A stretch of 64,000 nt of DNA, from NCBI RefSeq assembly GCF_008831265.1, contig NZ_VTTH01000003.1, forward strand, positions 310,001 to 374,000. The letters are read 5' to 3'. Positions 9,637-18,648 of this stretch are shown here, in pieces (within the stretch, counting starts at the first letter, position 1; each line of letters begins with the position of its first letter). The position numbers and the translations under genes were made by a program. Under the pieces are notes generated by a model. It had not been told where the DNA came from, did no database searches, and worked only from the letters and a program-made list of their open reading frames with translations. Source of the stretch: Lacisediminimonas profundi (GTDB lineage Bacteria > Pseudomonadota > Gammaproteobacteria > Burkholderiales > Burkholderiaceae_D).

Positions 9637-9780
9637 GCCGTATTCCCTGCTGCGATGGAGTCGCTTTCAAGGATACGGGCAAAGTGCCGTGCAGATGCTG
9701 GCCCGGCGCCGGCAACCCGACCTGTTTTTGATCGGGGTCGGATTCAGGCCCGGTAAAGTTGCCGGGCGTCTTCGCGGCGG

Positions 9781-10812
9781 CTAGCCGGCAGCCACGCGCA
9801 GCACCAGCTTGCCGAAATTCTTGCCTTCAAACAGCATCAGCAGCGCCGCCGGAAACTGGTCCAGTCCTTCGACGATGTCTTCGCGCGTCTTGAAGCTGCC
9901 TTCCTGTATCCACTTTCCGATGATCTGCACCGCCTCCTGGTAACGCTCGGCAAAATCGAATACCACCATGCCTTCCATGCGGGCACGGTTTACCAGCAGC
10001 GACAGGTAGTTGGACGGACCCTTCACCGGCGTCGTATTGTTGTACTGGGAAATCGCGCCGCAAATCACGATCCGCGCCTTGAAATTGATGCGGGTGAGCA
10101 CCGTGTCCAGTATCTCGCCGCCGACGTTATCGAAATAAACGTCGACGCCGTTCGGGCAATGTTGTTTCAATCCATCGCGCAGCGAGGTGTTCTTGTAGTC
10201 GATGCAGCCGTCGAAACCGAGTTCATTGACGACGAAATCGCATTTGTCGCGCCCGCCGGCAATGCCGATGGCGCGGCATCCCAGATGGCGCGCGACCTGG
10301 CCAACCGTCTGCCCCACGGCACCGGCCGCACCCGAAACCAGGACGGTTTCACCGGCTTTCGGCCGCCCGATCTCGGTCAGGCCGAAATAGCCGGTCATGC
10401 CCGGCATGCCGAGCGCGTTCAGCCATACCGGCAGCGGCGCCAGTTGCGGGTCGATACGCGCGACGCCGGCAAGCTTGTCATCGGCACGGCCGGTCCAGTA
10501 TTCCTGTACGCCGGTCAGCGCCGAGACGTAATCGCCTTCTGCAAAGTGCGGCGAACGGGATGCGATCACGCGGCCCACGCCGCCGGCGCGCATCACCTCG
10601 CCCAAGCCCACCGGTGGGATGTAGGACTTGCCTTCGTTCATCCAGCCGCGCATGGCCGGGTCGAGCGAAAGGTAGAGCACCTTGACCAGGATTTCGCCAT
10701 CGGCAGGCTCGCGGACTGGCTCTTCGGTCCGCGACCAGTCGCCAGGCTTGGGCAGTCCGATCGGGCGGGCAGCAAGGCGTACCTGATGGTTGATTGCGGC
10801 TAGCGTGTTCAT
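9781..10812 (-). CDS. CurA-type NADP-dependent oxidoreductase (zinc-independent MDR family)
   Basis: 343 residues of the medium-chain reductase family close to CurA and leukotriene B4 12-hydroxydehydrogenase. Seen are the N-terminal LSLDPAMRGWMNEGKSYIPPVGLGEVMRAGGVG segment, the nucleotide-binding VSGAAGAVGQTVGQVARHLG and FDNVGGEILDTVL. Zinc-ligand cysteines are absent, as expected for this branch. Members reduce alpha,beta-unsaturated ketones or aldehydes with NADPH; the natural substrate is unknown. It is divergent from the bactofilin gene, sharing a 226-base intergenic region. Confidence 0.93.
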   Translation of the reverse strand: MNTLAAINHQVRLAARPIGLPKPGDWSRTEEPVREPADGEILVKVLYLSLDPAMRGWMNEGKSYIPPVGLGEVMRAGGVGRVIASRSPHFAEGDYVSALTGVQEYWTGRADDKLAGVARIDPQLAPLPVWLNALGMPGMTGYFGLTEIGRPKAGETVLVSGAAGAVGQTVGQVARHLGCRAIGIAGGRDKCDFVVNELGFDGCIDYKNTSLRDGLKQHCPNGVDVYFDNVGGEILDTVLTRINFKARIVICGAISQYNNTTPVKGPSNYLSLLVNRARMEGMVVFDFAERYQEAVQIIGKWIQEGSFKTREDIVEGLDQFPAALLMLFEGKNFGKLVLRVAAG

Positions 10813-10967
10813 TCATTTCTCCTTGTGGGGCATTGTTGCGGGCCTTCTTGGGGCGCAGCAAATCAATATAGCAGAGCAGTTCGTGCGCGCCGGTGGCGCG
10901 CGACAAAGCGGATACAGATGTAAAACATTTTCAGAAATAAAGATTTCCCTGTGGAACTTCCCTAAGG

Positions 10968-10981
10968 TTGACCCGTCTCAC
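10968..10981 (+). promoter_or_regulatory. weak copy of the EPS palindrome upstream of the bactofilin gene
   Basis: TTGACCCGTCTCAC matches WTGAC-N4-GTCAW imperfectly (two mismatches in the right half). It shares AAGGTTGACC with the copy before the first GH16 gene. It lies 57 bases upstream of the bactofilin ATG. Confidence 0.25.
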
Positions 10982-11038
10982 CCTTCAAGCCCGCGCATAT
11001 TGCCGGCTAGACACCGATTTTTCAGCCAAGGAGATGTC

Positions 11039-11590
11039 ATGCTTCGTTCCGAAACGCTGTTTGGAAAGCGCGAACCCAATCCCAGCGCCAATACCAGCAA
11101 TCCACCGCTTTCCGCCACCACGCCGCCGTCGGGTGGCGCGGGCGTGAAATCCACGCTCAGCTCGGCCGCCGGATCGTCGCTTTCCTCCCCGTCCGCTGCA
11201 AAGGACGCGGCGGCAAATACAGCAAGCACCAATGCAATGGGTAGCAAGCTGATCGTCGGTCCGAACATCAAGCTCAAGGGTGTTGAAATCACCGATTGCG
11301 ACACGCTGGTGGTCGAAGGCTGCGTCGAAGCAACGATGGACTCGCGCGTGATGCAGATCGCCGAAATTGGCGCCTTCAAGGGTTCGGCCGAAATCGACAT
11401 CGCGGAAATTCGCGGGGCATTCGATGGCGACCTGGTTGTGCGTGAGAAGCTTGTGATCTACGCCACCGGCAAGGTGTCGGGCAAGATCCGCTATGGCAAG
11501 CTGGTGATAGAAGAGGGTGGCCAGATTATGGGCGACGTGCAGGTGAACGGCGCCGCAGTTACCGCCCCGCGCGCGCTGAACGCAGCGTAA
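11039..11590 (+). CDS. bactofilin (polymer-forming cytoskeletal protein)
   Basis: 183 residues; the start is set by AAGGAGATGTC just before ATG, although the frame opens earlier. Residues 1-75 are a Ser/Ala/Pro/Thr-rich disordered tail. From about 78 comes the bactofilin beta-helix: GPNIKLKGVEITDCDTLVVEGCVEA, then rungs such as IAEIRGAFDGDLVVREKLVIYATGKVSGKIRYGKLVIEEGGQIMGDVQ. Bactofilins polymerise without nucleotide and scaffold cell-wall or surface-polymer machinery. Its place close to the EPS locus is suggestive only. The downstream gap holds a long inverted repeat. Confidence 0.95.
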   Translation: MLRSETLFGKREPNPSANTSNPPLSATTPPSGGAGVKSTLSSAAGSSLSSPSAAKDAAANTASTNAMGSKLIVGPNIKLKGVEITDCDTLVVEGCVEATMDSRVMQIAEIGAFKGSAEIDIAEIRGAFDGDLVVREKLVIYATGKVSGKIRYGKLVIEEGGQIMGDVQVNGAAVTAPRALNAA

Positions 11591-11610
11591 GCAGCGTAAG
11601 ACTTCCGGGT

Positions 11611-11663
11611 CATGTCAGCTCGTGTCCGGCGCCCAGCGCGGGCACGAGTTGATGCATGACATG
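11611..11663. repeat. nested inverted repeat between bactofilin gene and purU
   Basis: The outer arms CATGTCA / TGACATG and inner arms CTCGTG / CACGAG can form one 53-base structure. There is no T-run, so a classical terminator is unlikely. It could be an RNA leader element of purU or a protein-binding site. Confidence 0.5.
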
Positions 11664-11704
11664 CGACAATGCGGGTTCATCAGTAGCCACACTTTTGACC
11701 CGCC

Positions 11705-12574
11705 ATGACGCATCCCCAATACATCCTGACCCTGTCCTGTCTCGACCAGCGCGGCATCGTCCACCGCGTATCCGGCCTGCTGGCCGACAGCGGCTGCAAC
11801 ATCATCGACTCTGCGCAGTTTGGCGACGCCCAGTCGCGGCTGTTTTTCATGCGCGTGCATTTTTCCGCCGAGGAAGGGGCAACGTCCGAAGCCGTATTGC
11901 GCGAACGCTTCACCGAGCTGGGTACCGGATTGCAGATGAGTTGGGAATTGCATGACGCCTTCAAGAAGCCGCGGATGATGATCCTGGTTTCCAGGATCGG
12001 ACACTGTCTGAACGATTTGTTGTTCCGTCACAAGAGCGGCCTGCTTCCGGTCGAGATACCCGCCATTGTTTCCAATCATCCGGATTTTTACCAGCTGGCG
12101 GCCAGCTACAACATTCCTTTCCATCACCTGCCGCTGGCGGCCGGCGCCTCCGCCGATGCCAAGCGCAACCAGGAACAGCGCATCCTCGAGATCGCCCACG
12201 ACAGTCAGGTCGACCTGGTCGTGTTGGCGCGCTACATGCAGATCCTCTCGCCCGGGATGTGCGACGCGCTGAAGGGACGGGCGATCAACATCCATCATTC
12301 CTTCCTTCCCAGTTTCAAGGGGGCCAAGCCCTATTACCAGGCGCATGAGCGTGGTGTGAAGCTGATCGGCGCCACCGCCCATTTCGTAACCGGCGACCTC
12401 GACGAGGGGCCGATCATCGAGCAGGGCGTGGAACGCGTCGATCATTCGATGGGACCGGAGACGCTGACCGCAATCGGCCGCGATGTGGAGTGCGTGGTGC
12501 TGGCGCGCGCGGTGAAGTGGTTCGTCGAGCACCGGATCCTGCTGAACGGGTACAAGACGGTTATTTTCAATTAG
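11705..12574 (+). CDS. purU: formyltetrahydrofolate deformylase PurU
   Basis: 289 residues. An N-terminal ACT domain (YILTLSCLDQRGIVHRVSGLLADSGCNI, about 6-85) is followed by a formyl-transferase-like hydrolase domain with NHPDFYQLAASYNIPFHHLP, the INIHHSFLPSFKGAKPYYQA active-site segment and TAHFVTGDLDEGPIIEQ. PurU hydrolyses 10-formyl-THF to formate and THF, balancing one-carbon pools; the ACT domain usually senses Met or Gly. Length is typical. It is the last ordinary gene before the EPS locus. Confidence 0.97.
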   Translation: MTHPQYILTLSCLDQRGIVHRVSGLLADSGCNIIDSAQFGDAQSRLFFMRVHFSAEEGATSEAVLRERFTELGTGLQMSWELHDAFKKPRMMILVSRIGHCLNDLLFRHKSGLLPVEIPAIVSNHPDFYQLAASYNIPFHHLPLAAGASADAKRNQEQRILEIAHDSQVDLVVLARYMQILSPGMCDALKGRAINIHHSFLPSFKGAKPYYQAHERGVKLIGATAHFVTGDLDEGPIIEQGVERVDHSMGPETLTAIGRDVECVVLARAVKWFVEHRILLNGYKTVIFN

Positions 12575-13047
12575 GCAGGTCGGGACGGCGGAGCGTTCTG
12601 CAGTCGTTCCCGATATCCTGTGTTCATAGCGTAGACCGACGCACGCCACGAACGCTCCCTCCCCATCTCCCCCGCGCCCCCGCCGGCGTCGCATTTCCCC
12701 CACCCCTGTTTCCACACGGCCGCGCGCTTGCGTTTTCTCAGAGCCGGGCAGGGACGTTTGTCTATATTCATTTTTTGACAATATCAAACTGCTTCGCATG
12801 GCACCAGCGGCCCTGAATCCCGCCTGGATCCGCTAGCCGCCGCTCCCCGGATTTTTCTCGCTTGACCCGCAGTTGATGCGCCCCCTTCAAGCTCACGGAG
12901 TGGCATGACCAATCTCAACACATGCCATGCGGCCACAAGTAGAGTTTCAGGCAGTGGCAAGAAAGACAAACAGGCGCTGGCCATGTGGCAATGGCGTGCA
13001 GGACATTCTCGAAGCAGAGAGCAGTCGAACGACAACCGGGTGACATC
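12575..13047 (+). other. 473-base non-coding region before the EPS export operon
   Basis: No convincing gene is seen. The 5' half is C-rich. A TTGACAATATCAA inverted repeat lies at 12775-12787, and an EPS-type palindrome at 12905-12918. An in-frame GTG at 12985 would extend the Wza-like protein, but the lipoprotein signal peptide supports 13048. This is the likely promoter and control region of the forward EPS arm. Confidence 0.55.
12905..12918 (+). promoter_or_regulatory. EPS palindrome copy upstream of Wza-like gene
   Basis: ATGACCAATCTCAA fits WTGAC-N4-GTCAW with one mismatch (CTCAA for GTCAA). It shares 16 of 17 bases (TGACCAATmTCAACACA) with the copy before the first GH16 gene at 20632. 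It lies about 130 bases before the start codon. Confidence 0.45.
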
Positions 13048-14214
13048 ATGAACCAAGACGGAAAGAAACGACTCCTGGCATGGAGTGTGGCACTGCTGAC
13101 GCCGCTGGTGGCAGCTTGCGTCAGCTCGCCGGGTATGCCGAAGTTCAGCGGATCGAGCCAGAGCAGTTCGGCCAGCGCCGACGCCGGGACTGGCGCGGCC
13201 GGTGAGGCAGGCGTTCCAACGCTGATCAAGCAGATCACGCCGTCGCTGGTGAAAACCGAGAAAGTCCGGCGTGACCAGCAGCGGGTGCAGGACCTGAGCT
13301 CGCTGCTTGGCAAGCCCGGCGCCTACTCGATCGAGCCGGGTGACATACTTTCCATCGTCGTATGGGATCACCCCGAGCTGAACGTCGGGGTGGCGCCGGT
13401 ACCCGCGGGCGCTGGCGCCGACCAGGCACCGGGCGCGACGCCGGTTGCCGGCTTCATCGTCGATCACGAGGGCTCGATCCAGTTTCCCTATGCGGGGCAG
13501 ATCAAGGTCAGCGGCATGACGCAGGACCAGGCCCGCACCCTGCTCGCACAGAAGCTCTCGAAGTACATCCGGAACCCGAACGTGACGCTGCGCGTGCAGT
13601 CCTATCGGAGCAAGCGCGTCTATGTCGATGGAGAAGTCAAGGCGCCGGGCCTGCAAGCCATCAACGACATTCCGATGACCCTGATGGAGGCCATCAACCG
13701 TTCCGGCGGTTTCCTGCCGGCCGCCGACCAGAGCCAGGTGCACCTGACACGCGGCGGCGAGACCTTCCGCATCAACCTGCCGCAACTGGTGCAAAGAGGG
13801 ATCAATCCGAACAGCATCATGCTGGCGAATGGCGATGTGGTGCGGGTCGTGTCGCGCGATTCCAGCAAGGTCTTCATTTCCGGCGAGGTAGTGATGCCAC
13901 GGGCGCTACCGATGATCAACGGCCGGCTGACGCTGAACGAAGCCTTGGGCGAGTCGGGCGGGATTAATCCGCTGTCGGGCGACGCGAAGCAGATCTATGT
14001 GGTGCGCAAGTCGGCTACCGAGCCCGTGGTCTACCAGTTGAACGCCGAGGAGAACGGCGCGCTGGCGCTGGCCGAGAGTTTCGAGCTTGAACCCAAGGAC
14101 GTGGTCTACGTCGCGGCCACCGCCCTCACCAACTGGCATCGCACCATCAGCCAGATCCTGCCTGGCGCCTTGTCAGCGGCCGTCGGCGCGGCCAAACCGG
14201 TCAACGGGTATTGA
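13048..14214 (+). CDS. Wza-like polysaccharide export outer-membrane lipoprotein
   Basis: 388 residues from the ATG that gives a lipoprotein signal peptide with lipobox LVAAC (Cys24). The polysaccharide export domain follows (YSIEPGDILSIVVWDHPELN, about 93-112; QFPYAGQIKVSGMTQDQARTLL) and then SLBB-type repeats (VYVDGEVKAPGLQAINDIPMTLMEAI; VFISGEVVMPRALPMINGRLTLNEAL). Wza homologues form the outer-membrane channel through which the polymer leaves the cell. It is first in the order Wza-Wzb-Wzc, with the phosphatase starting one base after its stop codon, so the two are almost certainly co-transcribed. Confidence 0.95.
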   Translation: MNQDGKKRLLAWSVALLTPLVAACVSSPGMPKFSGSSQSSSASADAGTGAAGEAGVPTLIKQITPSLVKTEKVRRDQQRVQDLSSLLGKPGAYSIEPGDILSIVVWDHPELNVGVAPVPAGAGADQAPGATPVAGFIVDHEGSIQFPYAGQIKVSGMTQDQARTLLAQKLSKYIRNPNVTLRVQSYRSKRVYVDGEVKAPGLQAINDIPMTLMEAINRSGGFLPAADQSQVHLTRGGETFRINLPQLVQRGINPNSIMLANGDVVRVVSRDSSKVFISGEVVMPRALPMINGRLTLNEALGESGGINPLSGDAKQIYVVRKSATEPVVYQLNAEENGALALAESFELEPKDVVYVAATALTNWHRTISQILPGALSAAVGAAKPVNGY

Positions 14215-14215
14215 C

Positions 14216-14731
14216 GTGATTCGCAACGTCCTGTTCGTCTGCATCGGCAATATTTGCCGCAGCCCGATTGCCGAGGGCTACTTTGCCAAGGCGCTGCCCG
14301 GCCGCATGGTGTGCTCGGCCGGCCTGCATGCGCTGGTTGGCGAAGCTGCCGATCCGCTGGCGATCGAATTGATGCAGGAGCGGGGCATCGACATCACCGG
14401 GCACCGGGCCCGGCAACTGGCCAGCTGGATGGCGCGCGAAGCGGATTTGATCGTGACGATGGACAGCGAGCAGAAGCGATATATCGAGCGCACCTGGCCC
14501 GCAGCACGCGGCAAGGTCAGGCGCCTGTGCGAAGCGTCAGGCGTGGATGTCCCCGATCCGTACCGGCAGGGGCGGGACGCCTTTCAACAGGTGCGCATCC
14601 TGATCGAGGATGGCATGGATGAACTGCTCGCTTGGATGGCGGCAAGCGACGCGGGCACGATCCCCGTGCCGGCCGGCCCGACGCGTGGCTTGCAGGCCAG
14701 CCTGCAGCCGAGCTTGCAGCTGCCGCCGTAA
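14216..14731 (+). CDS. Wzb-like low-molecular-weight protein-tyrosine phosphatase
   Basis: 171 residues from a GTG one base after the upstream stop codon. The P-loop CIGNICRS (Cys9-Ser16) and the general-acid DPY (Asp114) identify a LMW-PTP. It should dephosphorylate the Tyr-rich tail of the adjacent Wzc-like kinase, cycling it for polymerisation and export. The last 30 residues after MAASDAG are a Pro/Gln/Leu tail not typical of the family. They are partly coded by three 12-bp repeats, which suggests recent tail extension. Confidence 0.95.
   Translation: MIRNVLFVCIGNICRSPIAEGYFAKALPGRMVCSAGLHALVGEAADPLAIELMQERGIDITGHRARQLASWMAREADLIVTMDSEQKRYIERTWPAARGKVRRLCEASGVDVPDPYRQGRDAFQQVRILIEDGMDELLAWMAASDAGTIPVPAGPTRGLQASLQPSLQLPP
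14688..14723 (+). repeat. 3 x 12 bp tandem repeat inside the phosphatase tail
   Basis: Units of the form GCYTGCAGSCSA encode LQAS/LQPS/LQLP in the C-terminal tail. The period keeps the frame. Confidence 0.7.
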
Positions 14732-14811
14732 CCAGCACCGGTTGTTCCCGCAGCAAGAACAGGATCCGAAGAGCCGCGCATCTTCACCATTTCGCAAGGC
14801 ATGAAAAAATC

Positions 14812-17112
14812 ATGATGAATCATCCAATCGTTCCACACGCAGCACCTGTCTACCTGCAGGCGCCGGTCCAGCAGCCCATCCTGGCCGATGACAGCGAGGC
14901 CGAGCTGTCCAGCTATCTGAACGTGCTGTACGACAATCGCTGGCTGATTGCCACCATCACGCTGGTGGTCGGACTGCTGGGCACGGCCTATGCCTTCATC
15001 GCGCGTCCGGTTTACGAAGCGAACATGCTGATTCACGTCGAGGAGCAGAGCCAGCGCGAGGCCAAGAACATTCTCGGCGAGATGGGCTCGCTGTTCGACG
15101 TCAAGCAGGCCGCGACTGCCGAGATGGAGCTGGTGAAATCGAGACTGGTGGTGTCGCGCGCCATCGACAATCTCAAGCTGTACCTGGAGGCCGGTCCGAG
15201 ATATTTCCCCGGAATCGGCAAATGGATCGCCTCGCGCAACAACCAGGCGCTCACTCCGCCCGCGCTGGCGCGTCTTGGCGGTTACGCCTGGGGCGGGGAG
15301 AAAATCGATGTCGCCGCGTTCAATGTGCCGGACGCCTTGCTGAATCGCCAGTTCGTGCTGACCGCCGCCGGTGGCGGCAAGTTCAGCGTCAGCGAGAAGG
15401 ACAGCGGCATCAGCTTCACCAGCGTGGCTGGACAGCCCGCTACGGTCAACACTACCAGCGGCCCGATCGAAATCCATGTCGCATCGCTCGAAGCCAATCC
15501 TGGCGCCGAATTCATGCTGCGCCGCAGTTCGCGGCTGGCATCGATCGAGTCGGTGCAGAACAGCATGACGGTTGCCGAGCAGGGCAAGCAGTCCGGCGTG
15601 ATTGACGTCAAGCTCAAGGGGGACGATCCGCAATGGGTGCATGGCGTGCTGGCTGCGATCACCAATGAATATGTGCGCCAGAACAGCACCCGCAAGACCG
15701 AGGAGGCAGACAAGTCGCTGGCCTATATCAACAAGCAGATGCCCGAGCTGAAGGCGCAGCTGGAACAGGCCGAGTCGCGTTACAACGCGTTCCGCAACCA
15801 GCACGGCACCGTCGACCTGGGCGAAGAGGCCAGGCTGTCGCTGCAACAGGCGGCGGCGGCAAAGGGCAAGCGGATCGACCTCGACCAGAAGCGCACCGAG
15901 CTGCTGGCAAAGTACACCCGCGAGCATCCGGTGGTGCAGGGCGTCGAGTCCCAGATACGCGAGATCAACGGTGAAATTCGCGGAATCAATGACTTCATCA
16001 AGAAGCTGCCGGCAATGGAGCAGGAGGCAGTCCGGCTGCAGCGCGATGTCAAGGTCAACACCGAGTTGTACACCGCCCTGCTCAACACCGCCCAGCAACT
16101 CAAGCTGATCACGGTCGGCAAGATGAGCAACGTGCGTCTGGTGGACCCGCCGATGATGCCGGAAAAACCGGTCTCGCCCAACCGTCCGAAAGTGATCGCC
16201 ATTGCCTTGTTCCTGGGCTTGTTCCTGGGCGTGGTCGTCGCATTCATCAAGAAGGCTTTGCATGCCGGCATTGACGACCCGATCGAAATCGAAAAGATGC
16301 TGGGCGTGCCGGTGTATGCCAGCATCCCGCACAGCAAGATGCAGCAGGAATTGTTCGACCAGGTCAGCCGCAAATCACCCAAATTGCCGCTGCTGGCGAA
16401 GATCTCGTCCATGGATGTCGCGGTCGAGGCCTTGCGCAACTTTCGCACTGCCTTGCAGTTCTCCATGTCGCATTCGAAGAACAATATCGTGCTGATGACC
16501 GGTCCGACGGCGGGTATTGGCAAGTCATTTGTCTCGGCCAACATGGCAGCAGTGATGGCATCAACCGGAAAACGGGTGCTGTTGATCGATGCTGACTTCC
16601 GCAACGGCCACCTGCATCGCTATTTCGACTTGGGCCGGCAGGACGGGCTGGCCGATGCCATCAGTGGCGGCCGCCGCATCGAGCAGGTGATCCATCGTGA
16701 AGTGATCGACAATGTTGACTTCATCGCCACTGGCGCGTTGCCGTCCAATCCATCCGAACTGCTGATGCGGCCCAGCACCGGCACGCTGCTGGAGTCGCTC
16801 TCCGCAATGTATGACGTGGTGCTGATCGACTGCACGCCGATCCTGGCCGTGTCGGATACCCTGATCGTCGGCCAGCATGCCGGCGCCATCTATATCCTGA
16901 CTCGCGCCGGCATCACGACGGCAGGCGAGATTGCGGAATCGCTGAAGCGCCTGTCGCAGGCCGGGCTGTCAGCCAAGGGTGTGCTGTTCAACGACCTGAA
17001 CGTGCGTCCGGGCCGCTACGGCTACGGCTACAAGTACGGCAAATATCGCCAGGTACAGTACTCGTTCGGATCGCAGCAGCCACTGATCGAAGCATCGCCG
17101 GACGTGCGATGA
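14812..17112 (+). CDS. Wzc-like chain-length regulator and BY-type tyrosine autokinase
   Basis: 766 residues from ATG 14812 (ATG 14815 is equally possible). A Wzz domain with a membrane segment near 44-65 (WLIATITLVVGLLGTAYAF), a large coiled periplasmic part with GNVR-type region, and a second membrane segment near 460-480 (VIAIALFLGLFLGVVVAFI) precede a cytoplasmic kinase. The kinase has Walker A GPTAGIGKS (564-572), Walker A' VLLIDADFRNG (from 589) and a terminal tyrosine cluster at 736, 738, 740, 742, 745 and 750. It controls polymer length and export together with Wza and is reset by Wzb. A strong terminator follows, ending the three-gene unit. Confidence 0.96.
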   Translation: MMNHPIVPHAAPVYLQAPVQQPILADDSEAELSSYLNVLYDNRWLIATITLVVGLLGTAYAFIARPVYEANMLIHVEEQSQREAKNILGEMGSLFDVKQAATAEMELVKSRLVVSRAIDNLKLYLEAGPRYFPGIGKWIASRNNQALTPPALARLGGYAWGGEKIDVAAFNVPDALLNRQFVLTAAGGGKFSVSEKDSGISFTSVAGQPATVNTTSGPIEIHVASLEANPGAEFMLRRSSRLASIESVQNSMTVAEQGKQSGVIDVKLKGDDPQWVHGVLAAITNEYVRQNSTRKTEEADKSLAYINKQMPELKAQLEQAESRYNAFRNQHGTVDLGEEARLSLQQAAAAKGKRIDLDQKRTELLAKYTREHPVVQGVESQIREINGEIRGINDFIKKLPAMEQEAVRLQRDVKVNTELYTALLNTAQQLKLITVGKMSNVRLVDPPMMPEKPVSPNRPKVIAIALFLGLFLGVVVAFIKKALHAGIDDPIEIEKMLGVPVYASIPHSKMQQELFDQVSRKSPKLPLLAKISSMDVAVEALRNFRTALQFSMSHSKNNIVLMTGPTAGIGKSFVSANMAAVMASTGKRVLLIDADFRNGHLHRYFDLGRQDGLADAISGGRRIEQVIHREVIDNVDFIATGALPSNPSELLMRPSTGTLLESLSAMYDVVLIDCTPILAVSDTLIVGQHAGAIYILTRAGITTAGEIAESLKRLSQAGLSAKGVLFNDLNVRPGRYGYGYKYGKYRQVQYSFGSQQPLIEASPDVR

Positions 17113-17137
17113 ACCCGATCCGCTGATTCGGCCCGCG

Positions 17138-17163
17138 GCCCCGGCAATGCCGGGGCTTTTTCT
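17138..17163 (+). terminator. rho-independent terminator after the Wzc-like gene
   Basis: A perfect 8-bp stem GCCCCGGC / GCCGGGGC with loop AAT is followed by TTTTTCTT. It ends the Wza-Wzb-Wzc transcript. Confidence 0.88.
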
Positions 17164-17190
17164 TGGGTGCTGGCTGCCTGCGGAGTGTGT

Positions 17191-17262
17191 TCCTCGTAGT
17201 GTGAACCTTGTAGTGGTCTCCTCGTAGTGAGCTCATCGTGGTGAGCTCATCGTATTGTTCTC
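17191..17262 (+). repeat. degenerate tandem repeat, about 14 bp unit, 5 copies
   Basis: Variants of TCCTCGTAGTGAGC (including TCATCGTGGTGAGC) repeat about five times between the terminator and the next gene. Confidence 0.75.
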
Positions 17263-17328
17263 CTTTATCGCCCGGCTCAAGGTTTTCATTGTGCGTCCTC
17301 AAGCGGGAGCGCGGATAGGAAACCAATA

Positions 17329-18513
17329 ATGAAAGCACAGGAGAGCAGAGAGGAAGGAATGAACACCAGGGGTTGGGAGCAGCAATTCGTCACGGCGGAG
17401 GCAGGATCGGACCGAATCGGCTGGCGTGCGGGAAATGACCAGATGACGGGAATCTGCCACGAAAACCTGGTTCCCGAATTTGTCGAAGACGAGATTGCCA
17501 CGCTCTATGGCAGCCTGTATTCATCGCTCCCTCTGCTGCGCGCCTACGATTCCTTGCACGATCCGGTGAGCACCTTCGTGTTGTACCGGAATGAGGAGGT
17601 CGATGCAATTTTCCTGTTCCGGATCCATTCGAGCGTACTGAGCGTACTCAACGAAGGAATGCAACTCAACCATGAGCAGGCCGGGCTGTTCGGCAACTAC
17701 GTATTCAGCCGCTATCCCACGGTCAGCGTGATCCGGTTCAGCAGCGTCGACCTGCGGCCCGGCGGCAGTCTTCCATTTCCTCATCAGTCGTTCCAGAGCC
17801 TGGAAAACCTCGTGCTTGCTCTGCCTGAAAGCGTGCAGGCGTATCACGACAGCCTGAGCAAGAATACCCGCCGCAACCTCAAGCGTTATGGCGAACGGCT
17901 GGTGCGTGACTTCCCGTCCTTCACCTGGGAAGTGGTCGAAGGCAGTGAGGTCGACGACGAGGATGTGCGCGCAATCATCCGCCTGAATATCGTTCGCATG
18001 GCGAGCAAGAACAAGATCTCGGCTTACGACGCCACCGAGACCGAGCGGATGGTCGCGCTGGTGCGCCAGTGCGGACTGGTTGGCATTGCACGAATAGACG
18101 GCCGCGTCTGTGCCGGCACACTGAGTTTCCGCACCGGTAGCAACTACGCGCTATCCGTGCTTGCCCACGATCCTGCCTACAACGATTATTCGCCGGGAAT
18201 CCTGTGTGCCTACAAAGCCATTGGCGAGTGCATCGCGCGCGGCGCCCGCGAGTTTCACTTCCTGTGGGGCCGCTACGACTACAAATTCCTGCTGCTGGCA
18301 GTGGAGCGTCCGTTGGTGAAACTGTCGATCTATCGCTCGTGGATACAGATGCTGATGCACGTCGATCTGTTTCTCGGCGCCGAGGTCGAAGCGGGGCGCA
18401 GGCGCGGGATCGAGTGGCTGCATGCGCTGGGCAAGCAGGATACGCAGCGGGCAAGACTGGGCTTGCGCATCCTTGCCGCAATGCGTGCCGCCAGGCGTGC
18501 GACCTGGCATTGA
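17329..18513 (+). CDS. FemAB/CelD-like GNAT acyltransferase of the EPS locus
   Basis: 394 residues from ATG 17329 (AGGA nine bases before); ATG 17359, after GGAAGG, is an alternative. The C-terminal half resembles the GNAT domain of FemAB-related proteins: LSKNTRRNLKRYGERLVRDFP, then GLVGIARIDGRVCAGTLSFRTGSNYALSVLAHDPAYNDYSPGILCAYKAIGECIARGAREFHFLWGRYDYK, a typical acceptor/CoA-binding arrangement. Such enzymes occur in EPS clusters and may transfer an acyl or aminoacyl group to a sugar intermediate. The donor and acceptor are unknown. The gene lies 136 bases before the GMC oxidoreductase, probably in the same unit. Confidence 0.85.
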   Translation: MKAQESREEGMNTRGWEQQFVTAEAGSDRIGWRAGNDQMTGICHENLVPEFVEDEIATLYGSLYSSLPLLRAYDSLHDPVSTFVLYRNEEVDAIFLFRIHSSVLSVLNEGMQLNHEQAGLFGNYVFSRYPTVSVIRFSSVDLRPGGSLPFPHQSFQSLENLVLALPESVQAYHDSLSKNTRRNLKRYGERLVRDFPSFTWEVVEGSEVDDEDVRAIIRLNIVRMASKNKISAYDATETERMVALVRQCGLVGIARIDGRVCAGTLSFRTGSNYALSVLAHDPAYNDYSPGILCAYKAIGECIARGAREFHFLWGRYDYKFLLLAVERPLVKLSIYRSWIQMLMHVDLFLGAEVEAGRRRGIEWLHALGKQDTQRARLGLRILAAMRAARRATWH

Positions 18514-18648
18514 GCGTGCCGGTTCGAATTGGTGCGTTCTGTTGCGTGGGAACAGTGAATGCACAGCATGGGCGGCCTATATTGGAATTCCGATGCCGGC
18601 ATGTCCGGCGGTGAATGACCCACGGTGAATCAGGGGAGAAAAGCAGCA

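Noticed and set aside
12775-12787. TTGACAATATCAA as another copy of the EPS palindrome
   Set aside because: Its half-sites are one base closer than in the other copies, so it was not counted.
14584-16332. Long reverse-strand open frame opposite the Wzc-like gene
   Set aside because: It is a shadow of a high-GC gene; the forward protein has intact kinase and Wzz motifs and the reverse product shows no domain.
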